DNA from: an uncultured Collinsella sp.
Lineage (GTDB): Bacteria; Actinomycetota; Coriobacteriia; Coriobacteriales; Coriobacteriaceae
Length of the DNA stretch: 11,860 nt
Assembly (NCBI GenBank): GCA_900551195.1
Contig: URVD01000032.1
Coordinates: 1-11,860 of the forward strand
Reading direction: 5' to 3'
Each line of letters starts with the position of its first letter. Positions within the stretch are counted from its first letter, which is position 1. Shown here one piece after another: positions 4,895 through 11,860 of the stretch. Below the pieces are notes generated by a model, which saw only the letters and a program-made list of their open reading frames with translations, searched no databases and was not told where the DNA came from. The position numbers were made by a program, and so were the translations under genes.

Positions 4895-7279
4895 CTACAG
4901 CGTCATGTTCGGATCGGCGTCGACGTCGAACGGCGAGATTTCTCCTCGGTCGAATTTACGGCGAGCGACCTCCGCGATCATGGCGGCGTTATCGGTGCAG
5001 GCAGACAAGGGCGGCACCGTCACGCGGATGCCCTGGCGCCCGAGCTTCTTGATCATCATCTCGCGCAGATGCGGATTAGCCGAGACGCCGCCGCCGATGC
5101 AGTATTCCTTGCATCCGGTGGCATGCAGCGCGTTCTTGGCCTTCTTGTACTGAACGTCAAAGACGGCTGCCTCAAACGAAGCCGCCAGATCGGGCAGGTG
5201 AATCGTGCGCCCGGCCTTGGTCTCCTGCTCGATGTAGAGCGTCACCGCCGTCTTGAGGCCCGAAAGCGAGAAGCGATAGTCCCCCCTGCTGTTAAGCGCG
5301 CGAGGAAAATCGATCGCGCGGGGATTGCCCGTCTCGGCCAGCTTGGAGATGATGGGGCCACCTGGATAGCCCAGACCCAACGCCTTGGCTACCTTGTCGA
5401 AGGCCTCGCCCACAGCATCGTCGAGTGTCTCACCAAGTACCTCGTAGTCGCCCCATGCCTTCACGTGCACGAGCATGGTATGACCGCCCGAGACGAGCGT
5501 GAAGATAAACGGCGGCCTGAGATCGGGCTGCGCCAGCAGATTGGCGAACAGATGGCCCTCCAGATGGTTGACGCACACGAGCGGCTTACCGGCGGCATAG
5601 GCAAAGCCCTTGGCGAAGGCGACGCCCACTACCAGAGCACCCACCAGGCCCGGACCCTGTGTCACGCCAACAGCGGCGAGTTCGCTCGGCGCGATGGCTC
5701 CACCCTCAAGACCAAGCGATGCTGCGGCATCCTCGAGCGCCGCATCCACGACACTCACAATCACCTCAACGTGTTTGCGCGAGGCGATCTCGGGCACCAC
5801 GCCGCCAAAGCGGGCATGAAAATCAATCTGTGTCGACACCTGGTTGGCCAGCATATTGCCATCCGCATCGATAATCGCCACGGCCGTCTCGTCGCAGGAA
5901 CTCTCGATAGCGAGCACTAGGCGGCGGCGCTCAATTTCGGCACGCTCCCCCTCGGAGCGCCCAGGCGCAGGCAGCGGCCATACGCGCTGCTCTGCCGCCG
6001 TCGGCTCGGGCGAAGCATTATCGACCGGAAGCACCAGGGGCAGCGGAGCCGTCATGACGATGGCGTCCTTGCCGGCACCATAGTAGCCGCGGCGACGGCC
6101 AGCCTCGGTAAAGCCCAGAGCGTTATAAAGCGCGGTCGCTCCCTCGTTACCGTCCTCGACCTCGAGCGAAGCCGTAGTGCAGCCGAGCATCTGGGCATCA
6201 TAGCTCACGTGCGACAGCAGCTTGCGGGCAATGCCCTCACGGCGATGTGCCGGGTCGACGGCGACATCCAGAATCTGCACATCACCGTCCACGACCATAC
6301 CGCCGGCAAGGCCCAGCAGCTTGCCGTCGTCGTGTGCCACCCACCAACTACGCGGCGCAGCGACGTCCTCGCCCAGTTCGGACAGGAACATGCCCGGCGT
6401 CCACGCCTCGTGTCCGGCACCTTCAAAGCAGGCAGCCTCCAGCGCGCTCGCGCCCTCGGCATCCGCCGCGCCCATGGGACGGAACTGCAGATGACGACCG
6501 GCGAGCTCATCGGCAACACCCGTAATTTCGCTCTGCGCACTCTCGGCAAGACCAAGACGCTTGCGCTCGTTTTCCTCGGCATCCGAAAGGCGCGTGTAAA
6601 TCGGCAGGACGCGGGCCGGATCGCCGTCACCCGCAGCGTGCGCGAGCAGCAAGCCCTCGCCCGAAGGCCACCACAGGTCGCGCTCCACGCAGCGGGCGGC
6701 CTCGTCCTCACCCAGCAGCTTGCCATAGCGCACGAGACCGTCACCGGTCAGCTGAACCTGGCCCCAGTCCGCTGCTTGGCGCCACTCATCGAGCGCCACG
6801 GCGGCCTTGACCACGTGTTCGCGCTCAAATTGACGCTCGGGACCCTTATCGACCAGCATATACAGCGCCGGATATACCTCACCGCGCATAGCATCGGCCA
6901 AGATACCAAGCTTGCCGCGCACGCCAGCCTTCCACGCCGTCCAAGCGCAAGCGTCGAGCGTCGACACGCCCAGCAGCGGAACATTGGCACCACGCGCGAG
7001 GCCCTTGGCAGTGGAGATGCCGATGCGCACACCCGTAAAGGACCCCGGGCCGCGGCCGACCACATAGCAACCAACATCGCTGCGATCCAGACCGGCTTGA
7101 GCCAGCACGCCATCAACGGTATTCACGAGCTCAACGTTGGCGTGACGGCGACACATGTGGTCGCCACTCACGAGCTTCGTCTCACCCGTCTGCCCATCAA
7201 TCCAGCTTGCCGCGCAGGCAAGCATGTCGGTCGAGGTATCGAGCGCCACCACCAGCGCGTTGTCGTTATGCAAGCTCAT
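4895..7279 (-). CDS. tsaB-rimI-tsaD: TsaB-RimI-TsaD fusion: t6A tRNA modification and N-terminal acetyltransferase
   Basis: A 794-residue three-domain protein. Residues 1 to about 235 are TsaB, the partner subunit, with GRGPGSFTGVRIG (75-87). Residues 265-412 are a GNAT acetyltransferase of the RimI type, with acetyl-CoA loop RREGIA (346-351) and ALYNALGFTEAGRRRGYY (383-400). Residues 453-794 are TsaD, with LAIESSCDETAVAI (456-469), metal-binding NHLEGHL (H572, H576), VSGGHT (596-601), LGYPGG (636-641) and CTDNAA (D763). TsaD with TsaB and TsaE transfers threonylcarbamoyl to A37 of ANN-decoding tRNAs; RimI acetylates ribosomal protein S18 in other bacteria. These are usually three genes. All key motifs are intact, so each domain is probably active. 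I chose ATG 7279, with AAGG nine bases upstream; it overlaps tsaE by 14 bases. A TTG at 7297 would add six residues. It is the last gene of the operon. Confidence 0.95.
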   Translation of the reverse strand: MSLHNDNALVVALDTSTDMLACAASWIDGQTGETKLVSGDHMCRRHANVELVNTVDGVLAQAGLDRSDVGCYVVGRGPGSFTGVRIGISTAKGLARGANVPLLGVSTLDACAWTAWKAGVRGKLGILADAMRGEVYPALYMLVDKGPERQFEREHVVKAAVALDEWRQAADWGQVQLTGDGLVRYGKLLGEDEAARCVERDLWWPSGEGLLLAHAAGDGDPARVLPIYTRLSDAEENERKRLGLAESAQSEITGVADELAGRHLQFRPMGAADAEGASALEAACFEGAGHEAWTPGMFLSELGEDVAAPRSWWVAHDDGKLLGLAGGMVVDGDVQILDVAVDPAHRREGIARKLLSHVSYDAQMLGCTTASLEVEDGNEGATALYNALGFTEAGRRRGYYGAGKDAIVMTAPLPLVLPVDNASPEPTAAEQRVWPLPAPGRSEGERAEIERRRLVLAIESSCDETAVAIIDADGNMLANQVSTQIDFHARFGGVVPEIASRKHVEVIVSVVDAALEDAAASLGLEGGAIAPSELAAVGVTQGPGLVGALVVGVAFAKGFAYAAGKPLVCVNHLEGHLFANLLAQPDLRPPFIFTLVSGGHTMLVHVKAWGDYEVLGETLDDAVGEAFDKVAKALGLGYPGGPIISKLAETGNPRAIDFPRALNSRGDYRFSLSGLKTAVTLYIEQETKAGRTIHLPDLAASFEAAVFDVQYKKAKNALHATGCKEYCIGGGVSANPHLREMMIKKLGRQGIRVTVPPLSACTDNAAMIAEVARRKFDRGEISPFDVDADPNMTL

Positions 7280-7772
7280 CTTGTACAGCCTTATCAATCA
7301 AATGGGAAAGCTCCATTGCGCGGTCACCGTGCGCCTCAAGCGTTATCGTTCGCACATCGCTGTCGCCCTCATCACGCCTGAGCGTCACCGAAAGATACTC
7401 ATCCGTCAGCTCGTCCTGGAATTGTTCGCCCCATTCCAGCAGGCAAGCACCCTCATAGCCCAGCACATCGAAAATGCCCGTATCCTCGAGCTCGTAGGCA
7501 TGCTCCAGGCGGTATAGATCAAAGTGAAACAGCGGAATACGACCTTGATCGTGGACGGCCATGAGCGCAAACGTAGGGCTCGTAACCATATGCCCATCGC
7601 CCAGCCCGCGCGAGACGCCCTTGGTAAAGTGAGTTTTGCCCACTCCCAGGCCACCGGTCAGGATGAGCACATCTCCGTCCTCAAGGCACGGTGCAATTAG
7701 CTCGCCAAAGTACTCCGTATCGGCAGCGCAAGTCGTTTTGTAAATACCTACCCCCAGGCGCTCCAGGGACAT
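7266..7772 (-). CDS. tsaE: TsaE, ATPase of the t6A tRNA-modification complex
   Basis: A 168-residue P-loop ATPase that binds and resets the TsaB-TsaD complex during t6A synthesis. The Walker A motif is GGLGVGKT (40-47); the family usually has GDLGAGKT, so the Asp is replaced by Gly here. Further family marks are VTSPTF (63-68), HFDLYRL (83-89) and LLEWGE (111-116, usually EWPE or similar). Length is normal. AAGGAG (7778-7783) lies five bases before the start. It follows the glycosylase gene after 12 bases and overlaps the fusion gene, which supplies TsaB and TsaD. Co-translation of all three t6A parts is therefore likely. Confidence 0.94.
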   Translation of the reverse strand: MSLERLGVGIYKTTCAADTEYFGELIAPCLEDGDVLILTGGLGVGKTHFTKGVSRGLGDGHMVTSPTFALMAVHDQGRIPLFHFDLYRLEHAYELEDTGIFDVLGYEGACLLEWGEQFQDELTDEYLSVTLRRDEGDSDVRTITLEAHGDRAMELSHLIDKAVQDELA

Positions 7773-7784
7773 ACATGCTCCTTA

Positions 7785-8405
7785 TTATTCCGAGGCGTCC
7801 TCTGGCGCGGGATGTCGCTCCAGATAGTCGCCCAGCATCTTAAAGTCTTCCTCCAGCAGCTCCTGCCACGCCGGATTGCGTAGCGCTGCTGCCGGATGGA
7901 ACGTGGGCATCACCACAAAGTGCCCCATCTGATGGAACCTGCCGCGCAGCTTGGTAATGCCGATCTCGGTCTTGAGCACAAAGTGCGTTGCGGGGTTGCC
8001 GAGCGTCACGATGATATCGGGCCAGATGCTTCGAATCTGCTCGCGCAAAAACGGTGAGCAAGCCAGCACTTCCTCGGGGCGCGGATTGCGGTTTCCCGGC
8101 GGGCGGCACTTAAGCACGTTGGCAATGTAGACGTCTTCGCGTTTGAGCCCCGCCAGCGACAAAATGCCGTTGAGGTCCTCGCCTGCCGCCCCCACAAAGG
8201 GCTCGCCCTGCAAATCCTCATTGCGGCCCGGCGCCTCGCCAATAAACATCACGCGAGCGTGGGGGTTTCCCACGCCAAACACGATGTTATGGCGCGACTG
8301 GTAAAGCTGGCAAAGGTGACAATCGCCCAGAACGGCCTCGATCTCCTCGAGTGCGACCTCACGCGGCGTCTGATGGCTATGGCCGGGGATGTGCATGACG
8401 CCCAT
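7785..8405 (-). CDS. Family-4 uracil-DNA glycosylase (iron-sulfur type)
   Basis: A 206-residue enzyme that removes uracil from DNA at the start of base excision repair. Motif 1 is GEAPGRNEDLQGEPFVGAAG (56-75). The late active-site motif is HPAAAL (170-175). Four cysteines at positions expected for the 4Fe-4S cluster are present: C29, C32, C100 (in VLKCRPPGNRNP) and C116. Together these separate family 4 from the short Ung family and from mismatch glycosylases. I chose ATG 8405 because AGGAG (8411-8415) lies five bases upstream; a longer frame would start at 8453 inside alr and lacks such a site. The gene begins 8 bases after alr stops, so it shares the operon transcript. Its link to its neighbours is positional, not biochemical. 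Confidence 0.93.
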   Translation of the reverse strand: MGVMHIPGHSHQTPREVALEEIEAVLGDCHLCQLYQSRHNIVFGVGNPHARVMFIGEAPGRNEDLQGEPFVGAAGEDLNGILSLAGLKREDVYIANVLKCRPPGNRNPRPEEVLACSPFLREQIRSIWPDIIVTLGNPATHFVLKTEIGITKLRGRFHQMGHFVVMPTFHPAAALRNPAWQELLEEDFKMLGDYLERHPAPEDASE

Positions 8406-8413
8406 AGCGACTC

Positions 8414-9559
8414 CTACACGTAGACTTTGTCGAGACGCATACCAAAGCCGCAAGCGACCTCGTAGTTAATCGTGCCGCGTAGGCGCGCCATCTCGTCCAT
8501 GGTAATCTCGGCATCTCCATCGCGGCCGACAATGATCATCTCGTCACCATACTCGGCCTCGGGAATCTCATGTGCTGGGTTGGACTGAATGGCGACCATA
8601 AACTGGTCCATGCAGATATTGCCCACCTGACGCACACGCTCGCCGCGATACAGCACGTCCATACGATTGGAAAGCGTACGCGAAAGGCCATCGGCATAAC
8701 CGATCGGAAGGGTGCAGATCTGAACGCGCGTGCGCGGTACGCGGTAGGTAAAGCCGTAGCCCACGCCCTCGCCCATCGCAGGATGCGCCACGCGCGTCAC
8801 ACGCGCGTGGACGCTCATGACGGGATCAAGCTGCATCACGCGACCACTCAGCTCACATGGCTGCAGACCATACAAACCGATGCCGGCACGAATCATGTCA
8901 AAGTGCATTGAAGAATCGAGCATCGAGGACGGCGTATTGGCACAATGCACGATACCGCATTCAAAACCTGCGTCCTTAATGGCCTGAACGGCCTCGGTAA
9001 AACGCTGGCACTGCAGCTTGTAGTCCCAACCCGAAGGTTCATCGGCCGTGGCGAAGTGCGTAAATACGCCGTCGCACTGAATACCGCGATGGAAATTAAT
9101 ACCGCGGACAAAGTCGAGCACCTGCGTGTAATGTACGCCAATGCGGTTCATGCCCGTCTCGATGGCGAGATGATACTTGCCCACCTTGCCCGCCGCGACG
9201 GCACATTCGCCATACGCAAGAGCAAAGTCAGACGTATAGACCGAGGGCATGATATCAAACTCGAGCAACGTCGGAATAGCCTCGATAGGCGGCTCGCTTA
9301 GGATGAGGACGGGTTTCGTAATCCCGCCCTGTCGGAGCTCAACGCCCTCGTTAACCGTCGCCACGGCAAACATGTCGGCACCGGCCGAATACATGATCTT
9401 GGCGCACTCAACAGCTCCATGACCATAAGCATCGGCCTTGACCACGCAGCACAGGCGCTGACGCGGATTCAACAAGTTCTTATAGGCCCTCGTGTTGCGA
9501 CGGAGCGCCCCGCGGTCGATCTCGACCCAGGACCAGCGCGTCAAATCGGCTTTATTCAT
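8414..9559 (-). CDS. alr: Alanine racemase
   Basis: A 381-residue, PLP-dependent enzyme of the cytoplasm that interconverts L- and D-alanine for peptidoglycan. The N-terminal barrel carries the PLP lysine K41 in VVKADAYGHG (39-48), followed by GMNRIG (136-141) and IRAGIGLYG (223-231). The C-terminal domain has the likely catalytic tyrosine Y268 in GVGYGFTYR and the ICMDQ block (315-319). Length is normal. ATG 9559 begins two bases after the nnr stop, so translation is probably coupled. No strong ribosome site is seen; only GAAGGG about 14 bases upstream. Pairing of alr with acpS and nnr is common in Gram-positive bacteria. Confidence 0.97.
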   Translation of the reverse strand: MNKADLTRWSWVEIDRGALRRNTRAYKNLLNPRQRLCCVVKADAYGHGAVECAKIMYSAGADMFAVATVNEGVELRQGGITKPVLILSEPPIEAIPTLLEFDIMPSVYTSDFALAYGECAVAAGKVGKYHLAIETGMNRIGVHYTQVLDFVRGINFHRGIQCDGVFTHFATADEPSGWDYKLQCQRFTEAVQAIKDAGFECGIVHCANTPSSMLDSSMHFDMIRAGIGLYGLQPCELSGRVMQLDPVMSVHARVTRVAHPAMGEGVGYGFTYRVPRTRVQICTLPIGYADGLSRTLSNRMDVLYRGERVRQVGNICMDQFMVAIQSNPAHEIPEAEYGDEMIIVGRDGDAEITMDEMARLRGTINYEVACGFGMRLDKVYV

Positions 9560-9561
9560 GA

Positions 9562-11178
9562 TTAGTCATCCGACCCTTCGTCCATGATTCCCAGATCTTC
9601 GAGCGCATCCTTTGCCGCCAGCTCCATGGCAGGACCGATCAAGTCGATAAGATCGGTCGCGATGACGCTCTTCTCACCATACTCCGTCGCCGCGGCAAAA
9701 CCGGCGTAGCTGTGAAGTGCGACGGCGTACGAATACAGCAACTCCCAACGATCCATCTCGTCGCGCATGGTGGCAAGCGTGCCGGCCAAAATACCCGCGA
9801 GAACATCACCCGAACCGGCAGTTGCCAGAGAAGCCGGACCCGAGAGCGGCAGCAGCACACGCTCAACGCCACAGATAGCCGTCGTCGGCCCCTTGGCAAT
9901 GACCACCAGATTGTCGGAGCCTGCAGCCCAGACAACCTTCTGCGCGGCCGCAATCGCGGTACCAAGGTCGTTCACCTCGTCACCGGCAACCAGGCGCGAA
10001 AGCTCACGATAATGCGGCGTCATAACCAACGGCTGCTCGCGACGATACATCTCGGGGTTACTATCAATACCGTCAATGGCAATCTTAGCAAGGCAGTTGA
10101 GTGCATCGGCGTCCAAAATTAGCGGTACATCAAGCTCGAGCAAGCCCGAAACCACCTGCATAGCGCCGGCAGACGTCGTCATACCGGGACCGCACAGCAC
10201 GCAGCTGTACTTCTTTGCGATCTCGCACACCGTCATGCGCGCAGCGGCGCCAAAGGAGCCGCGGGAATCAGACGGAATAGCAAAGACCGGAATCGAAGGA
10301 AGTGCCATGCGAATGAGATTGGCACAGGCGTCAGGAGCCGCGACTGCCACGTAACCAGCACCCGCGCGAGCTGCAGACTTGGCCGCCATAATGGCAGCAC
10401 CAGGATATTGCGCAGATCCGGCGACAATAAGCACGGAGCCACGGGAATACTTATCGATATTCGATGGTAGCGGAGCAAAGTAATCAACTAAGTCACCGGG
10501 CTCGACAATCTCGGCGGCGTGGTCGACATCATCGATGACCTCGTCAAGACGGTCGTAAAGATTGCCGCAGATCAAATCGCCAGCATACTCAGGACCATCA
10601 GCGCTATACAGACCAATCTTGGGCGCAATCATCGTCACCGTGCGCTCGGCACGAATGCAGTCGTCATCAACAACGCCCGTCTCTGCATTCAGGCCCGAGG
10701 GGACATCAATGGATACGACACAATCGGCGCATTCATTGACCGTAGGAATCCAAATGGAGAACGGCGCACGCAGATTCCCGTGGAAACCGGTACCAAAAAT
10801 GGCATCGACAACAACATCCGCCTTATCGATCAAAACCTCGAGTTCGTCACGCGAGGGACCGACGCAAACGTGCACATCGCGGCCGGCAGTTCGACGAGCA
10901 ACATGACGTGCCAGAGCAGCAGGAATCTCATCCGGCTCAACCGGAGAAACGATATCCACGTCCACACCCTTGTGGCTCAAGATATCGGCGGCAACCCAAC
11001 CGTCGCCGCCATTATTACCAAAACCGACCAGAACGAGAACCCGATCGGGATTGAGCTTCAAGACCTCGTTGGCGGCAAACTCACCCGCTAGCTCCATAAG
11101 CTCGGCCTTCGAAGTCCCTTCGCGTTCGATGATATCCTCGAGACGAACGACTTCTTCGGTACTCAAAACCGGTTTCAT
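9562..11178 (-). CDS. nnr: Bifunctional NAD(P)HX epimerase/dehydratase
   Basis: A 538-residue fusion that repairs hydrated NADH and NADPH. The N-terminal epimerase (YjeF-N/NnrE, residues 1 to about 220) has GFGNNGGDG (52-60), DAIFGTG (125-131) and IDVPSG (157-162). The C-terminal ADP/ATP-dependent dehydratase (NnrD, about 240-520) has YSRGSVLIVAGS (244-255), LDADALN (355-361), TPHYRE (387-392) and AGSGDVLAG (454-462), whose D458 is the expected catalytic base. Both halves look intact, and the length is typical of bacterial two-domain forms. The ATG directly abuts the acpS stop codon (TAG-ATG), indicating translational coupling. Confidence 0.97.
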   Translation of the reverse strand: MKPVLSTEEVVRLEDIIEREGTSKAELMELAGEFAANEVLKLNPDRVLVLVGFGNNGGDGWVAADILSHKGVDVDIVSPVEPDEIPAALARHVARRTAGRDVHVCVGPSRDELEVLIDKADVVVDAIFGTGFHGNLRAPFSIWIPTVNECADCVVSIDVPSGLNAETGVVDDDCIRAERTVTMIAPKIGLYSADGPEYAGDLICGNLYDRLDEVIDDVDHAAEIVEPGDLVDYFAPLPSNIDKYSRGSVLIVAGSAQYPGAAIMAAKSAARAGAGYVAVAAPDACANLIRMALPSIPVFAIPSDSRGSFGAAARMTVCEIAKKYSCVLCGPGMTTSAGAMQVVSGLLELDVPLILDADALNCLAKIAIDGIDSNPEMYRREQPLVMTPHYRELSRLVAGDEVNDLGTAIAAAQKVVWAAGSDNLVVIAKGPTTAICGVERVLLPLSGPASLATAGSGDVLAGILAGTLATMRDEMDRWELLYSYAVALHSYAGFAAATEYGEKSVIATDLIDLIGPAMELAAKDALEDLGIMDEGSDD

Positions 11179-11718
11179 CTATGCTCCTAGCGTATCTTGC
11201 GAAGCATCGCCCAAGTGCTCCGTCAATGCTGAATTCTGCAGCTGCTCAAGCTCATCTAAAACAGAGCGAGCCTCTTTAAATGTCTGCGCAACGCGTTTCT
11301 TGTTGCTCACCTTTTCTTCCTTAGGCTTAGGTCGAGCATCCTCGGTGATTGCAATGGCATTAGCGACAGCCAAGTCACCCGTAAGGGTAATAGAAAGAGC
11401 GACCTCGACAACACCCAAATCCTGGGCGATTTCGAGAGCACGACCAGAAAGCAGAGCCTTCGGTTTGCCGAGTTTATCACGCTTTACCGAAACATCCTTG
11501 CGACCCACGCCTTGACTAAAACCCGTGCCGAGAGCTTTAAGTACCGCCTCGCGCGAAGCAAAGCGGCTGGCATAGTGAGCAGCGGGACGCGATGATGCAT
11601 CGCAATACGCGCGCTCTTCTTCGGTAAACACACGCCGAGCAAACGACGGCGTCTTTTCAAGAATTGATTTCATACAGGAAATCTCGACGATATCAACGCC
11701 GATACCAGCTTCAGCCAT
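11179..11718 (-). CDS. acpS: Holo-[acyl-carrier-protein] synthase with C-terminal extension
   Basis: Transfers 4'-phosphopantetheine from CoA to acyl carrier protein, activating fatty-acid synthesis. Family features are the GIGVDIVEI start (5-13) with metal ligand D9, and ASREAVLKALGTG (54-66) with E57 and K61. The usual Lys of the KEA triplet is Arg here. The C-terminal strand SITLTGDLAVANAIA (109-123) lacks the His seen in many SISHT-type homologues, which some bona fide AcpS also lack. At 179 residues it exceeds the usual 120-130: residues 129-179 form a charged, probably flexible or helical tail of unknown use. GGAGGTGA (11721-11728) just before ATG 11718 sets the start; an ATG at 11730 overlaps this site. 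It is the first gene of the six-gene operon. Confidence 0.92.
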   Translation of the reverse strand: MAEAGIGVDIVEISCMKSILEKTPSFARRVFTEEERAYCDASSRPAAHYASRFASREAVLKALGTGFSQGVGRKDVSVKRDKLGKPKALLSGRALEIAQDLGVVEVALSITLTGDLAVANAIAITEDARPKPKEEKVSNKKRVAQTFKEARSVLDELEQLQNSALTEHLGDASQDTLGA

Positions 11719-11747
11719 GTTCACCTCCATATCGCACAGACTAAGTT

Positions 11748-11777
11748 ATTGTAGCCCGTTCACAGAAGATGCGACAA
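11748..11777 (-). promoter_or_regulatory. Probable promoter of the acpS operon (proximal)
   Basis: Read on the minus strand, TTGTCG (11772-11777) and TACAAT (11748-11753) are 18 bases apart. Transcription would start near 11741, leaving a short leader of roughly 20 bases that contains the GGAGG site of acpS. The -10 box matches five of six consensus bases. Confidence 0.55.
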
Positions 11778-11783
11778 ACGAGG

Positions 11784-11813
11784 GTTATAAAACAAAGCTA
11801 CTATGTGAGACAA
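11784..11813 (-). promoter_or_regulatory. Alternative promoter of the acpS operon (distal)
   Basis: Read on the minus strand, TTGTCT (11808-11813) and TATAAC (11784-11789) are 18 bases apart, just after the terminator at 11827-11857. It could act with or instead of the proximal promoter. Sequence alone does not choose between them. Confidence 0.45.
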
Positions 11814-11826
11814 AACCCGTAAACGC

Positions 11827-11857
11827 AAAAAAGGGGGGAGGCCGCGAGGCCTCCCCC
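11827..11857 (-). terminator. Rho-independent terminator of an upstream minus-strand gene
   Basis: A perfect 10-bp stem, GGGGGAGGCC (11834-11843) with GGCCTCCCCC (11848-11857), has a 4-base loop. On the minus strand it is followed, after one C, by six T residues (plus-strand A run 11827-11832). It ends a gene lying beyond the right edge and isolates the acpS operon from it. Confidence 0.88.
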
Positions 11858-11860
11858 TTC

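Noticed and set aside
4850..7381. Long plus-strand frames (356 and 390 codons) opposite the tsaB-rimI-tsaD gene
   Set aside because: They mirror the codon pattern of the minus-strand gene, whose motifs are unmistakable. They have no recognisable domains.
1..11860. CRISPR array, insertion sequence or prophage remnants
   Set aside because: No regularly spaced repeats, transposase-like frames or phage genes were seen. The only repeat is the two-copy hairpin element.

Overview
The window looks like a chromosomal segment from a GC-rich actinobacterium. It is probably a Coriobacteriia member of the Collinsella type. This is inferred from the GC-rich, C/G-ending codon use, the fused TsaB-RimI-TsaD protein, and the acpS/nnr/alr/t6A gene order. 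I cannot name a species. No mobile element, CRISPR array, tRNA or rRNA was seen.

Left part, plus strand (1-2431): a 463-base leader region precedes a CstA-family membrane transporter gene (464-2353). The leader holds a 67-base hairpin element (1-66), a promoter with a palindrome in its spacer (195-223), a short stem-loop, and a 14-codon reading frame, MFTHQLNIISVVII (294-338). It ends in a 12-bp terminator hairpin with a T run (391-428), 35 bases before cstA. A leader peptide ending in Ile-Ile-Ser-Val-Val-Ile-Ile, then alternative stems and a terminator, is the layout of ribosome-mediated attenuation by branched-chain amino acids. Here it sits in front of a putative peptide/pyruvate transporter rather than an ilv operon. 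A terminator at 2393-2431 closes the unit.

Middle (2432-4894): a monocistronic plus-strand gene (2537-4729) encodes a 730-residue protein. It has a winged-helix-like N-terminus, a roughly 320-residue low-complexity charged linker with RGG patches, and a C-terminal TOPRIM-like domain resembling JetD/DUF2220, with no Wadjet partners nearby. The gap after it (4730-4894) separates convergent genes. It contains a GC-rich hairpin and a second copy of the 67-base element. The two copies share flanks and loop but differ by paired, compensatory changes in the stem, so a conserved folded RNA or DNA element is likely.

Right part, minus strand (4895-11718): a tight six-gene operon reads right to left: acpS, nnr, alr, a family-4 uracil-DNA glycosylase gene, tsaE, and a tsaB-rimI-tsaD fusion. 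Gaps are 0-12 bases or small overlaps. Promoter candidates lie at 11748-11813. A terminator at 11827-11857 ends an unseen minus-strand gene beyond the right edge. The operon combines ACP activation, NAD(P)HX repair, D-alanine supply, uracil repair, and the TsaB, TsaD and TsaE parts of the t6A tRNA-modification machinery; TsaC is not in the window.

The three observations most worth following are the Ile/Val leader peptide before cstA, the covarying repeated hairpin element, and the solitary JetD-like TOPRIM protein.
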